Assembly (NCBI GenBank): GCA_016708585.1
Contig: JADJFK010000017.1
Location: 1 to 64,000, forward strand
Direction: 5' to 3'
Length of the DNA stretch: 64,000 nucleotides
Origin: Sulfuritalea sp.
GTDB lineage: Bacteria; Pseudomonadota; Gammaproteobacteria; Burkholderiales; Rhodocyclaceae
In this document: positions 16,162-24,167 of the stretch, piece by piece
How the letters are laid out: each line of letters begins with the position of its first letter
Numbering within the stretch: position 1 is the first letter of the stretch
The notes under the pieces: model-generated
Database searches by the model: none
What the model was told of the DNA's origin: nothing
Seen by the model: only the letters and a program-made list of their open reading frames with translations
Translations under genes and position numbers: made by a program

Positions 16162-17171
16162 ATCACGAAGACTGGTTGCAGCAAAGAATGGGGTTCAAGA
16201 AGCCACGAAGCTGGAAGGAAGCAGTCGTGAAATTCCTGAAAGAGAGTCAGCACAAGGCCAGTTACGACACCATCAAGCAGCGACTTGGCTGGTGGAATAC
16301 GTTGCTGGGCGACCTTGCGGACATTCGGAAGATAGATCGTGACATGATTGACGACTACATCGCCGCCAATCGTCCAGTCACGGGAGTCGCCAGCAGTGCC
16401 AACAGCACCGCCAACAAGTATTCAAAGGTGGTGATGTCGATATTGAACCAGGCGCACGACGAATGGAAGTGGATCGATGGTGTACCAAAGCTCCGGTATT
16501 ACCCAGAGCCGCCGCATCGTCGAGCATGGCTCAAGGTGGAGCAGTGGCGCAAACTGGAAAAGCAACTTCCCGATCATCTGAGGCTGGCGGCAACCTTTGC
16601 GCTGGCGACAGGACTGCGAAAGGGGAAGGTGTTTGGGCTGGAGTGGTCGCAGGTTGACCTTGCCGAGCGCACTTTAACGACCTACGGGAACGATGTGAAG
16701 TTGGGAGTCGTCATACCCCTCAACGACACTGCCATGAGCGTTTTGCGGGAGATTACAAGCGAACCTGTACGGCATCTGACGCGGGTGTTCTCCGTCAAAG
16801 GAGAACCCATAAAAGGGTATGGGAAGGCGTGGTTCAAAGCAATGCACCGCGCCGGACTTGGCGAATACAAGCTGTGGCGCGTCGATGGAAAGCTGAAATC
16901 TGAATGGACGGGATTTACCTGGCACGGGCTACGTCACACATTTGCATCGTGGCTCGGTCAGGCTGGAGTAGCTGAGATGTATATCGATCAGTTATGCGGC
17001 TGGGCAGAGAAGGACACGCGGGGAATCTACACGCATCTGGATGTAGAGCATCTGCGGCCATACGCGCAGATCATCGATGCCAAGCTCGCCGCCCTTCCTG
17101 CACTATCGATTGCACAGTTTGCTACACAGTCGCAAATAAACGAAGTGGTTACTATCGCTGCAACTGCCTGA
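16050..17171 (+). CDS. int: Tyrosine integrase, tRNA-Arg site
   Basis: A 373-residue phage/ICE-type tyrosine recombinase. Catalytic residues are visible: R190 in ATGLRKGKVFGLEWS, H292 and R295 in WHGLRH, W318 in LCGW (where many relatives have histidine) and the nucleophile Y327 in GIYTHLD. The N-terminal 50 residues look like an arm-binding domain. It ends four bases from the encoded CCA of tRNA-Arg, so the attachment core is very probably the tRNA 3' end. It should carry out integration and excision with the upstream HTH protein and IHF. Confidence 0.92.
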   Translation: MPYRREGTRNWWIIIKGVRQSSGTADFEDAKALEGKLNHEDWLQQRMGFKKPRSWKEAVVKFLKESQHKASYDTIKQRLGWWNTLLGDLADIRKIDRDMIDDYIAANRPVTGVASSANSTANKYSKVVMSILNQAHDEWKWIDGVPKLRYYPEPPHRRAWLKVEQWRKLEKQLPDHLRLAATFALATGLRKGKVFGLEWSQVDLAERTLTTYGNDVKLGVVIPLNDTAMSVLREITSEPVRHLTRVFSVKGEPIKGYGKAWFKAMHRAGLGEYKLWRVDGKLKSEWTGFTWHGLRHTFASWLGQAGVAEMYIDQLCGWAEKDTRGIYTHLDVEHLRPYAQIIDAKLAALPALSIAQFATQSQINEVVTIAATA

Positions 17172-17174
17172 AAT

Positions 17175-17251
17175 TGGTCCGCCCGGCGGGATTCGAACCC
17201 ACTACCCCCGGCTTAGAAGGCCGGTGCTCTATCCAGATGAGCTACGGGCGG
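17175..17251 (-). tRNA. tRNA-Arg (UCU)
   Basis: A full cloverleaf on the minus strand: acceptor arms 17245-17251 and 17179-17185, the anticodon stem CCGGC/GCCGG with loop CTTCTAA giving anticodon UCU, a T arm with GTTCGAAT and encoded CCA at 17175-17177. The integrase gene ends right at its 3' end, marking this tRNA as the insertion target. Confidence 0.95.
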
Positions 17252-17355
17252 ATGCGCCCTTTCTGGCACGCGGGGCAAGTTTAGCGCAGGACGGAACAAA
17301 CGGCACCGGGAGGGGCATAATTGCCGGAGTTCCCGCCAATCGCCCGCATACGCCC

Positions 17356-17586
17356 ATGGCCACCGACCAGACCTACTGCTACCACTGCCGCACCCATCAT
17401 CCGCGCAACGAAATGCGGCTGATCGTGACCAAGACCGGCAAGCGCTGGCGCTGCATCCGCAGCATCGAGGCGACCCGGCAGGGGGCGGCGGCGCGCGAAG
17501 CCTATGGTCGCCAGATTTCGGAAATCAACAAGGCCGAGTCCAAAAGCCGCGCGCAGCGACTCAACAACCTCCTGCAGGAAAAGTAG
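17356..17586 (+). CDS. Small zinc-ribbon-like hypothetical protein
   Basis: A 76-residue protein beginning MATDQTYCYHCRTHHPRNEM. The early C-x2-C with nearby histidines and a later cysteine (WRCIRSI) suggests a small metal-binding knuckle. The second half is helical and charged. It is followed five bases later by yajD, also a small Cys/His protein, and the two are probably co-transcribed. I know of no established function. Confidence 0.65.
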   Translation: MATDQTYCYHCRTHHPRNEMRLIVTKTGKRWRCIRSIEATRQGAAAREAYGRQISEINKAESKSRAQRLNNLLQEK

Positions 17587-17591
17587 TCGGC

Positions 17592-17960
17592 GTGGCCGGA
17601 TCGTCTTCCGACAAACTCGACCGCCTCGTCGCCGACGCGCGACGCGCGGCCGATGTCCGCGAACAGGGATATCGGGAGCAGGCCCTGAAAATCTATCCCT
17701 GGATCTGCGGCCGCTGCGCCCGCGAGTTCAACCGCAGCAACCTGCGCGAGCTGACCGTGCATCACCGCGATCACAACCACCAGAACAATCCCTCCGACGG
17801 CAGCAACTGGGAACTGCTCTGCCTGTACTGCCATGACAACGAGCACCAGCGGCAGCTCGAAGCGGGCAACGGGTCGGCGGATGGGCGCGGGAATGGCCCG
17901 GCAGCGACCCACTCGCCATTCGCCAAGCTCAAGACGTTGCTGGGATCGAAGAACAGCTAG
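17592..17960 (+). CDS. yajD: HNH nuclease family protein, YajD type
   Basis: A 122-residue protein with an HNH fold: C-x2-C in YPWICGRCAREF near residue 40, the HH motif in LTVHHRDHNHQNN near 56-61, and the second C-x2-C in ELLCLYCHDNEH near 77-80. YajD-type proteins are predicted nucleases with unknown substrate. The GTG start at 17592 is followed by a charged helix. It lies just outside the element, on the host side of tRNA-Arg. Confidence 0.8.
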   Translation: MAGSSSDKLDRLVADARRAADVREQGYREQALKIYPWICGRCAREFNRSNLRELTVHHRDHNHQNNPSDGSNWELLCLYCHDNEHQRQLEAGNGSADGRGNGPAATHSPFAKLKTLLGSKNS

Positions 17961-17974
17961 CCGATCGACGCATT

Positions 17975-17999
17975 GAAGACCGGGTCAGACCCCGTCTTC
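17975..17999. repeat. Near-perfect GGGTCAGACCC palindrome
   Basis: A 25-base inverted repeat of 12-base arms around one A, with one C/C mismatch. It sits between convergent genes without a T-run. Short GGGTCAGACCC-type palindromes recur in many betaproteobacterial genomes, so it may be a REP-like repeat; only one copy was noticed here. Confidence 0.5.
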
Positions 18000-18023
18000 G
18001 CCCGAGTGCATGAAAGGCGCGGC

Positions 18024-19310
18024 TCACTCACCGTTCAAATTACCCGGGGGCACGGCAACCGGTGTCTGCGCTGCCGGCTCTTGCGGCTCGGGTACATTCT
18101 GCCTGTCTAGCCAGTTAAGCACCTGCCGTGCCTGGGCGATGCCCTTGCTCTCGGCCTGAAGGAGCAAAGAGCGCGCTCTCGACGAATCTTTTTTGCTCCC
18201 TGCACCAATCGCCAACAGCCTGCCGGCGTTGAACTGGGCGGAAGGCAGCCCCTGTTCCGCCGCGCTCAGGTACCAGCGCAGGGCCTCCTCCGGATTGGCG
18301 ACTGCGCCGCGTCCCATTTCATTGATCTCGCCAAGATTGTTCTGCGCGTCAGGATCCCCTTGGTCGGCTGCCAGCCGGTACAGACGGGCCGCCCTGGATT
18401 CGTCAACCGAACCGCCGTGGCCGTTCATCATCAGGTAGGCAAGCAGCGTCTGCGAACGCGGCCGGCCCTGGCTGGCGGATTGCGCCAGCCAGGTGCGGGC
18501 GCATGCGTAGTCGGAGGCTGTCGCACCGAATTCTCCCAGGCATCGACGCCCCATCCATTCCTGCGCAGTCGAGTGTCCCCTCACCGCGGAGCGCTCCATT
18601 TCCAACCAGGCCCGGTCAGAAGAAATCTTCATCAGGCATTGCGCAGCATGCCAACCGGAGGAGGCCAACTGCTCGGCGGCGATAAGAAACTCCACGCACG
18701 ACTTGTTCTCATCCTTTGCAAGCAACAGGCCTCGCCCAAGAAGAAAACCTGTCGCTTGGCGCGCCTTAAAATCTCCACCCTGCGCCATCTTCTGCACGCG
18801 CCATCCCGTGTCATGCAGGTCCGTAGTCAATTTCCGCGTGAGTTCGCCAACCTTCCCGGTATTGCCTGCTGCCTCCGCACGCAACAGGTTGTCGGCCACG
18901 GTCACGGTAATGCGTGCCAGACGTTCCCGGGCGGCTGTGTCGCCCGGATTGTCCATTACGGCTTGACGCGCCGCAGCCGTATCCGCATCCAGATCGGTTT
19001 CTATGGAGCTCGGCGGATCAAGCGACGGACCTGACCTTTCCGGACTGGCCGACGTTGCCGCAACCGTTTGTAATTTTGGAGTCGCCGCCCGAGATACGGC
19101 TTTTGGTTCCCTAGGCTTGGCCTTTGTTGCGGACTTCGGCTTCGCAGTGGACTGAGCCTTGGTTTGGACCTTGCGCTGCGACTTGGTGTCGAGCTTTGTC
19201 GCAGTTTTGGCGCCAGCGTTCGCCTCGGTTGCCGGCGCTACCGCAAAGGATGGCAGCGACGTCAAGCACGCGACCAAAAGGAAACAAGGGAACTTCCAGT
19301 TCGACTTCAT
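18024..19310 (-). CDS. Exported Sel1-repeat protein
   Basis: A 428-residue protein with a signal peptide (MKSNWKFPCFLLVACLTSLP), a long Lys/Ala/Thr-rich linker to about residue 90 and then tandem Sel1-like helical repeats (for example LLAYLMMNGHGGSVDESRAA and AEQGLPSAQFNAGRLLAIG). Sel1 repeats scaffold protein-protein contacts, often in the periplasm or cell envelope. The start at 19310 is chosen for the signal peptide; the longer frame is a shadow that runs through tRNA-Pro. The end contains further repeats and a Pro/Glu-rich tail. The partner is unknown. Confidence 0.75.
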   Translation of the reverse strand: MKSNWKFPCFLLVACLTSLPSFAVAPATEANAGAKTATKLDTKSQRKVQTKAQSTAKPKSATKAKPREPKAVSRAATPKLQTVAATSASPERSGPSLDPPSSIETDLDADTAAARQAVMDNPGDTAARERLARITVTVADNLLRAEAAGNTGKVGELTRKLTTDLHDTGWRVQKMAQGGDFKARQATGFLLGRGLLLAKDENKSCVEFLIAAEQLASSGWHAAQCLMKISSDRAWLEMERSAVRGHSTAQEWMGRRCLGEFGATASDYACARTWLAQSASQGRPRSQTLLAYLMMNGHGGSVDESRAARLYRLAADQGDPDAQNNLGEINEMGRGAVANPEEALRWYLSAAEQGLPSAQFNAGRLLAIGAGSKKDSSRARSLLLQAESKGIAQARQVLNWLDRQNVPEPQEPAAQTPVAVPPGNLNGE

Positions 19311-19520
19311 GCGTAGTCGGGACAGAATCCAATGAACAAGGAGAGCGCCGAAATCCTCCGCCCCAGGACCTGAACCAAAGTACATTGCCCCTTTCCAATT
19401 CCGACCAAGACCGCTTGGAGCGAAAGAAAATACGACTATCCAATAAGTTACAGACCAAGCAAGGCGATATAAGGCGGAAAAAAAGGTTTCAGCCTTTCGA
19501 CGGAAACCCTGGATTTCAAA

Positions 19521-19597
19521 TGGTCGGGGTGGAGGGATTCGAACTCTCGACATCTTGCTCCCAAAGCAAGCGCGCTACCGGGCTGCGCCACACCCCG
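19521..19597 (-). tRNA. tRNA-Pro (UGG)
   Basis: A full cloverleaf on the minus strand with acceptor arms 19591-19597 and 19525-19531, the anticodon stem CTTGC/GCAAG with loop TTTGGGA giving UGG, and encoded CCA at 19521-19523. No integrase lies next to it. Confidence 0.95.
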
Positions 19598-19671
19598 AAC
19601 AAGCGAATTTTACCGAAGCCGGTCGGTGGCGGTCAATCACCTGTCAGAAAACGCACCCGATAAACCATGCC

Positions 19672-19700
19672 TTGCAGTCGTCCGCCGTTTGGTTTATAAA
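19672..19700 (+). promoter_or_regulatory. Sigma-70 promoter of dksA
   Basis: TTGCAG at 19672-19677 and TATAAA at 19695-19700 are separated by 17 bases, a near-consensus arrangement about 30 bases ahead of the dksA start. Confidence 0.7.
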
Positions 19701-19731
19701 GCCGATTCTCTGAAAATACGGATTCTTTGCA

Positions 19732-20160
19732 ATGGCCGAAGATCTGCTTCACAAAAGGCAATTCCCGCCCTATACGCCGAAGAAGGGCGAAGAGTACATG
19801 AGCGCAAAACAGCTCGCGCACTTCCATGCCATCCTGACTTCCCTCAAGGACGAACTGAGCGAGGACATCGAACGCACGGTGCACACCATGCAGGACGAAG
19901 CCACCGTTTTCGCGGACCCGAACGACCGCGCCAGCCAAGAGTCGGACATCGCCCTGGAACTGCGAAACCGCGACCGCGAGCGCAAACTGATCAAGAAGGT
20001 GGATGAGTCAATTGCCCGCATCGAGAGCGGGGAGTATGGCTATTGCGACTCCTGCGGCGTCGAAATCGGCCTCAAGCGCCTTGAAGCCCGCCCTACCGCG
20101 ACCATGTGCATCGACTGTAAAACGCTGGAAGAACATCGCGAAAAGCAGGTCGGCAAATAG
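19732..20160 (+). CDS. dksA: RNA polymerase-binding transcription factor DksA
   Basis: A 142-residue DksA. The coiled-coil tip has two aspartates (ADPNDRASQES, residues 62 and 65), which contact the RNA polymerase active-site region. The zinc finger is complete with C105, C108, C126 and C129. With ppGpp it re-sets transcription of rRNA and amino-acid genes during starvation by binding the polymerase secondary channel. A strong promoter precedes it and a terminator follows. It may also start at the internal methionine 23, as the first residues are variable. Confidence 0.93.
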   Translation: MAEDLLHKRQFPPYTPKKGEEYMSAKQLAHFHAILTSLKDELSEDIERTVHTMQDEATVFADPNDRASQESDIALELRNRDRERKLIKKVDESIARIESGEYGYCDSCGVEIGLKRLEARPTATMCIDCKTLEEHREKQVGK

Positions 20161-20181
20161 CGCTCTAAACTATAGGACAAC

Positions 20182-20210
20182 AAAAAAGGACGCCGCGGCG
20201 TCCTTTTCCG
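20182..20210. terminator. Bidirectional terminator between dksA and pnp
   Basis: A perfect 24-base palindrome at 20184-20207 (AAAAGGACGC with its complement) has T-runs on both strands. It lies between the convergent dksA and pnp genes. Confidence 0.85.
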
Positions 20211-20228
20211 TTGCCCGAAAGCAATCGC

Positions 20229-22346
20229 TTATTCGGCTGCCGGAGCCGATGCGGCAGTTTCCGCGGCAATAGCCTTCATCGACAGGCGAACGCGGCCCTT
20301 GTCGTCGGTTTCGATAACCTTGACCTTCACTACCTGGCCTTCCTTGAGGTAGTCGGCAACGGCATTTACGCGCTCACTGGCGATTTGTGAAATGTGCAGC
20401 AAGCCATCCTTGCCCGGTAGCAGGCTGACGATGGCGCCGAAATCCAGCAGGCGAAGCACGGTGCCTTCGTAAATCCGGCCGACTTCGACTTCAGCGGTGA
20501 TGTCCTCGATGCGCTTCTTTGCCACTTGGGCGGCATCCGCATTGACCGACGAAATGGTGATCGAGCCATCGTCCTCGATATCAATGACGCAACCGGTCTC
20601 CTCGGTCAGCGCACGGATGACGGCACCGCCCTTGCCGATGACGTCACGAATCTTTTCCGGGTTGATCTTGATGTGGATCATGCGCGGAGCGAAGGTGGAC
20701 ACCTCCTCGCGATGGCCGGACATCGAACCCTTCATCTTGTCCAGGATGTGCAGGCGCGCTTCCTTGGCCTGGGCCAGTGCCACCTGCATGATTTCCTTGG
20801 TGATGCCCTGGATCTTGATGTCCATCTGCAGCGCGGTAATGCCATCTTCGGTACCGGCCACCTTGAAGTCCATGTCGCCGAGGTGATCCTCGTCGCCGAG
20901 GATGTCGGTAAGCACGGCAAAACGGCCACCATCCTTGATCAGGCCCATGGCGATACCGGCCACCGGCGCCTTGAGCGGAACGCCCGCATCCATCAGCGCC
21001 AGCGAGCCGCCGCAGACGGAAGCCATCGACGACGAGCCGTTGGACTCGGTGATCTCGGAGACGACACGCATCGAATAGCCGAACTCCTCGGGCGATGGCA
21101 GCACGGCAAGCAGTGCGCGCTTGGCGAGGCGGCCGTGACCTATTTCGCGGCGCTTCGGCGTGCCGACGCGGCCGGTTTCACCGGTGGCGTAGGGCGGCAT
21201 GTTGTAGTGGAGCATGAAGCGGTCGCGATACTCTCCCTGCAGCGCATCGATTATTTGCTCGTCGCGGCCGGTGCCCAGTGTGGCGACAACAAGTGCCTGC
21301 GTCTCGCCGCGGGTGAACAGTGCAGAGCCGTGGGTGCGCGGCAGGACGCCGTTGCGAATAACGATCGGACGCACGGTGCGGGTATCACGACCGTCAATGC
21401 GAGGCTCGCCATTGAGGATCTGGCTGCGCACGATTTTGGCTTCGAGTTCGAACACGGTGTTGCCGATGAGGTTGGAATCCGGTGGGTTCTCAACGCCCTC
21501 GGTAAGCGCAGCAATGGTCTTCTTGGTGATTTCCCGCGTCCTCACCGTGCGGGCCTGCTTGCTGGTGATGCGATAGGCTTCGCGCAAGTCGGCTTCGGCT
21601 AGTTCGGCGACGCGGGCGATCAGCGGCTCGTTCTTGGCCGGCGGCTGCCAGTCCCACTCGGGCTTGCCGGCGGCTTCGACCAGTTCGTTGATGGCCTTGA
21701 TCGCCGCCTGCATCTGCTCGTGGCCGAAAACCACGGCACCGAGCATGATTTCCTCGGAGAGGCGCTTGGCTTCGGACTCGACCATCAGCACGGCGCCTTC
21801 GGTACCGGCCACCACGAGGTCGAGTTGGGTGCCTTGCAACTGGGTCTTGGTCGGACACAACACGTACTTGCCATCGATGTAGCCGACGCGCGCCGCACCG
21901 ATCGGGCCGCTGAAGGGAATGCCTGAAATCGCCATCGCTGCCGAGGCGCCGAGCATGGCCGGTATATCCGGATCGATTTCCGGATTGCACGACATTACGG
22001 TGCACACCACCTGCACTTCGTTGTAGAAGGCATCGGGAAACAGCGGACGCAACGGGCGGTCAATCAGCCGCGAGGTGAGGATTTCCTTTTCCGAAGGACG
22101 GCCTTCGCGTTTGAAAAAGCCGCCGGGAATGCGGCCGGCAGCGTAGGTGCGCTCCTGGTAATCCACCGTCAGGGGAAAGAAATCCTGGCCCGGCTTGGCG
22201 TTCAGTGCGCCAACGACGGTGGCCAGCACCACGGTATCCTCCATGGTAACCATCACGGCACCGCCTGCCTGACGGGCAATTTCCGCAGTTTCGAGGGTGA
22301 CCGTATGGTCACCGTAGGCAAAGCTCTTCTTGATCGGATTCAGCAC
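20229..22346 (-). CDS. pnp: Polynucleotide phosphorylase
   Basis: A 705-residue enzyme with two RNase PH domains, an all-alpha linker, a KH domain (KINPEKIRDVIGKGGAVIR) and an S1 domain (VGRIYEGTVLRLLDFGAIV). It degrades RNA 3' to 5' using phosphate and is part of the degradosome. The GTG at 22346 is chosen as start because AAAGGA lies six bases upstream and the family normally begins with NPIKK; the upstream in-frame TTG is unlikely. It follows rpsO behind a terminator-like hairpin, an arrangement in which pnp is often controlled post-transcriptionally. Confidence 0.96.
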   Translation of the reverse strand: MLNPIKKSFAYGDHTVTLETAEIARQAGGAVMVTMEDTVVLATVVGALNAKPGQDFFPLTVDYQERTYAAGRIPGGFFKREGRPSEKEILTSRLIDRPLRPLFPDAFYNEVQVVCTVMSCNPEIDPDIPAMLGASAAMAISGIPFSGPIGAARVGYIDGKYVLCPTKTQLQGTQLDLVVAGTEGAVLMVESEAKRLSEEIMLGAVVFGHEQMQAAIKAINELVEAAGKPEWDWQPPAKNEPLIARVAELAEADLREAYRITSKQARTVRTREITKKTIAALTEGVENPPDSNLIGNTVFELEAKIVRSQILNGEPRIDGRDTRTVRPIVIRNGVLPRTHGSALFTRGETQALVVATLGTGRDEQIIDALQGEYRDRFMLHYNMPPYATGETGRVGTPKRREIGHGRLAKRALLAVLPSPEEFGYSMRVVSEITESNGSSSMASVCGGSLALMDAGVPLKAPVAGIAMGLIKDGGRFAVLTDILGDEDHLGDMDFKVAGTEDGITALQMDIKIQGITKEIMQVALAQAKEARLHILDKMKGSMSGHREEVSTFAPRMIHIKINPEKIRDVIGKGGAVIRALTEETGCVIDIEDDGSITISSVNADAAQVAKKRIEDITAEVEVGRIYEGTVLRLLDFGAIVSLLPGKDGLLHISQIASERVNAVADYLKEGQVVKVKVIETDDKGRVRLSMKAIAAETAASAPAAE

Positions 22347-22360
22347 AAAAATTCCTTTCG

Positions 22361-22402
22361 GCAAAAATAAAAAGCCGGCACAACCCTCATGGTCGCACCG
22401 GC
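22361..22402 (-). terminator. Hairpin and T-run between rpsO and pnp
   Basis: In minus-strand RNA, 22402-22391 pairs with 22385-22374 over 12 positions, three of them G-U, followed by TTTTTATTTTT. The G-U pairs form only in this orientation, so it acts on the rpsO-to-pnp transcript, probably as a partial terminator or processing site. Confidence 0.75.
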
Positions 22403-22478
22403 CTGATCAGCCAGCCTGCCCAATATTTGGCGCAGAACGCATCGCGTCGGGATGACCCGGGCCGGCGTCTGGTTGAAA

Positions 22479-22748
22479 TTACTTGCGCAGACCGAGGCGC
22501 TCGATCAACGACCGATAGCCATCGATGTTCTTGCGTTTGAGGTAATCCAGCATCGAGCGACGCTGGCTGACCATCTTGAGCAGGCCGCGACGTGAATGAT
22601 GATCCTTGGTATGTGCCTTGAAGTGATCCGTCAAGTCGTTGATGCGCGCGGTAAGCAGCGCGACCTGGACTTCGGGGGAACCGGTGTCACCTTGGGCACG
22701 CTGGTAGTCGGTGACGATCTTCGCTTTGTCGGTAGTCGAAATTGCCAT
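22479..22748 (-). CDS. rpsO: 30S ribosomal protein S15
   Basis: An 89-residue S15 of standard length, with the signature QVALLTARINDLTDHFKAHT and the RRGLLKMVSQRRSMLDYLK core that binds 16S rRNA and nucleates the platform. It sits between truB and pnp, the common proteobacterial order, and has its own promoter at 22798-22827. Confidence 0.97.
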   Translation of the reverse strand: MAISTTDKAKIVTDYQRAQGDTGSPEVQVALLTARINDLTDHFKAHTKDHHSRRGLLKMVSQRRSMLDYLKRKNIDGYRSLIERLGLRK

Positions 22749-22797
22749 TATGGTTTCCTTGCTGATCCTGTAATTTTGGGCTCTTGGAGAACCATGG

Positions 22798-22827
22798 ATT
22801 ATAGCGTTTTGAAGGCTGTCAAATCAA
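22798..22827 (-). promoter_or_regulatory. Sigma-70 promoter of rpsO
   Basis: On the minus strand, TTGATT (22827-22822) and a perfect TATAAT (22803-22798) are 18 bases apart. They lie 50 bases ahead of rpsO and give rpsO-pnp their own transcript besides read-through from truB. Confidence 0.75.
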
Positions 22828-22849
22828 GCATCAGGGACGAATTCATTAC

Positions 22850-23764
22850 TCAGGAACCGGCGACCAGCCGTTGCGGTTGCAACCAGCCATCGACAGTCTG
22901 TCGGCAGACACCGATGAATCGATCCTCATGATCGTAGGCGCGCAGCCGGGCGCCAGCTTCCCCGGACCAGCGAACAGATTGACCGTGTCGCAATCGAACT
23001 GCATCGGCAGCGTCCAGTCGGGCTTCCGCCAGATTTGCCACAAGGCTGTCAGGAGGCAGCAGCAAGGCATCGCGAGCCTCGGCTGCCAACGCTTCGAGTT
23101 GTGCAAGGGAATGGGCTGCAGCAACATCCAGCGGCCCTATTCCGGTACGGCGCAGGCCGGCCAAATGCGCGCCACAGCCCAGGAACTCACCGATGTCGGC
23201 AGCCAGGGTGCGAACATACGTACCCTTGCTGCAAAGAACCTCAACCACGAAGCGTCCGCCGGCAAGATCGCTTGCATCGAGCAAATCCAGCCTGTGGATA
23301 CTGGCCCGGCGCGCGGCGCGCTCAAGTTCGATGCCAGCACGGGCATATTCATAGAGCGGCTTGCCATCCCGCTTCAGCGCCGAATACATTGGCGGAATCT
23401 GGTCGATTTCGCCGGTATGGGCCGCAAGCGCCTTCTCTACCGCCCTCCGGTCAGCTTCTACCGGACGGCGCCGCAGTACTTTGCCCTCGGTATCCGCAGT
23501 ATCGGTGGTGACGCCAAGTTGAACCACCGCCACATAGCGCTTGTCGGCATTCAACAAATCACTTGAAAACTTGGTGGCTTCGCCAAAGCACAACGGCAAA
23601 AGGCCGGTGGCCAGAGGATCGAGCGTCCCCGTGTGCCCTGCCTTTTCAGCGTCATAAAGGCGCCTCGCGGCCTGCAGGGCGCGATTGGAAGACTCTCCGA
23701 GCGCCTTGTCCAGCAACAGGACCCCATCGAGCCGGCGACGCGGCGGCTTGCGCGGTGCATTCAC
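22850..23764 (-). CDS. truB: tRNA pseudouridine-55 synthase
   Basis: A 304-residue TruB. The catalytic aspartate is D49 in HTGTLDPLATGLLPLCFG. It makes the universal pseudouridine 55 in the tRNA T loop and acts as an RNA chaperone. The first 13 residues are basic and variable. The C-terminal region contains a PUA-like end (YDHEDRFIGVCRQTVDGW). The start overlaps the rbfA stop by four bases within the nusA-infB-rbfA-truB operon. Confidence 0.95.
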   Translation of the reverse strand: MNAPRKPPRRRLDGVLLLDKALGESSNRALQAARRLYDAEKAGHTGTLDPLATGLLPLCFGEATKFSSDLLNADKRYVAVVQLGVTTDTADTEGKVLRRRPVEADRRAVEKALAAHTGEIDQIPPMYSALKRDGKPLYEYARAGIELERAARRASIHRLDLLDASDLAGGRFVVEVLCSKGTYVRTLAADIGEFLGCGAHLAGLRRTGIGPLDVAAAHSLAQLEALAAEARDALLLPPDSLVANLAEARLDAADAVRLRHGQSVRWSGEAGARLRAYDHEDRFIGVCRQTVDGWLQPQRLVAGS

Positions 23765-24162
23765 TCCTGAAACGGCTTGTTGTCCGATTCCACGGCTTCG
23801 TCGATCAGTTTCGAGAGGCGGACCCCCTCCTGGACGGAGGAGTCAAAGACAAAATGCAACTCGGGAACATGATGGATCCTGACCCGCCGACCGAGTTCGC
23901 GACGCAGGAAACTGGCGGAATGCTTGAGCCCCTGATCGATCATCTCGTTCGACGCCGGATCGGCAAGCGAGGTATAGAACACCTTGGCATGAGCGTAATC
24001 GGCGGTGACTTCGACTGCCGTCAGCGTGACGAGCGTGAGTTTGGGCGCGATCCGCAAGTCCTTGAGATGAAACCGCAGCAGATCCGCAAGTTCCCGCCGG
24101 ATCTGCTCCGAAACGCGGTCAGAACGAGCGTAGCCATGGCCTGAGCCGCGCTTTGTCACCAT
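23761..24162 (-). CDS. rbfA: 30S ribosome-binding factor A
   Basis: A 133-residue RbfA with the KH-type core (RVSEQIRRELADLLRFHL, LVTLTAVEVTADYAHAKVF, GRRVRIHHVPELHFVFD). It assists late maturation of the 30S subunit and is important in the cold. It lies five bases after infB and overlaps truB by four bases. Confidence 0.95.
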   Translation of the reverse strand: MVTKRGSGHGYARSDRVSEQIRRELADLLRFHLKDLRIAPKLTLVTLTAVEVTADYAHAKVFYTSLADPASNEMIDQGLKHSASFLRRELGRRVRIHHVPELHFVFDSSVQEGVRLSKLIDEAVESDNKPFQE

Positions 24163-24167
24163 TCCGA

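Larger units (their letters stand above)
1..17174 (-). mobile_element. Integrative (conjugative) element, integrase-proximal end, partial
   Basis: The region between the window edge and tRNA-Arg carries an integrase abutting the tRNA 3' end and a block of genes typical of the PFGI-1/SPI-7-like integrating conjugative element replication module: ParA, ParB, DUF2857, STY4528-type, TIGR03761, SSB, DUF3577 and RadC. Most genes read leftward, away from the attachment site. The usual DnaB helicase gene between parA and parB and the topoisomerase gene after ssb are not present here. Transfer genes are not in the window, so conjugative ability cannot be judged. The right boundary is inferred from the tRNA; the left boundary lies beyond position 1. 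Confidence 0.7.

Noticed and set aside
19311..19553. Longer start for the Sel1-repeat protein
   Set aside because: The extension reads through tRNA-Pro; the later start gives a clean signal peptide.
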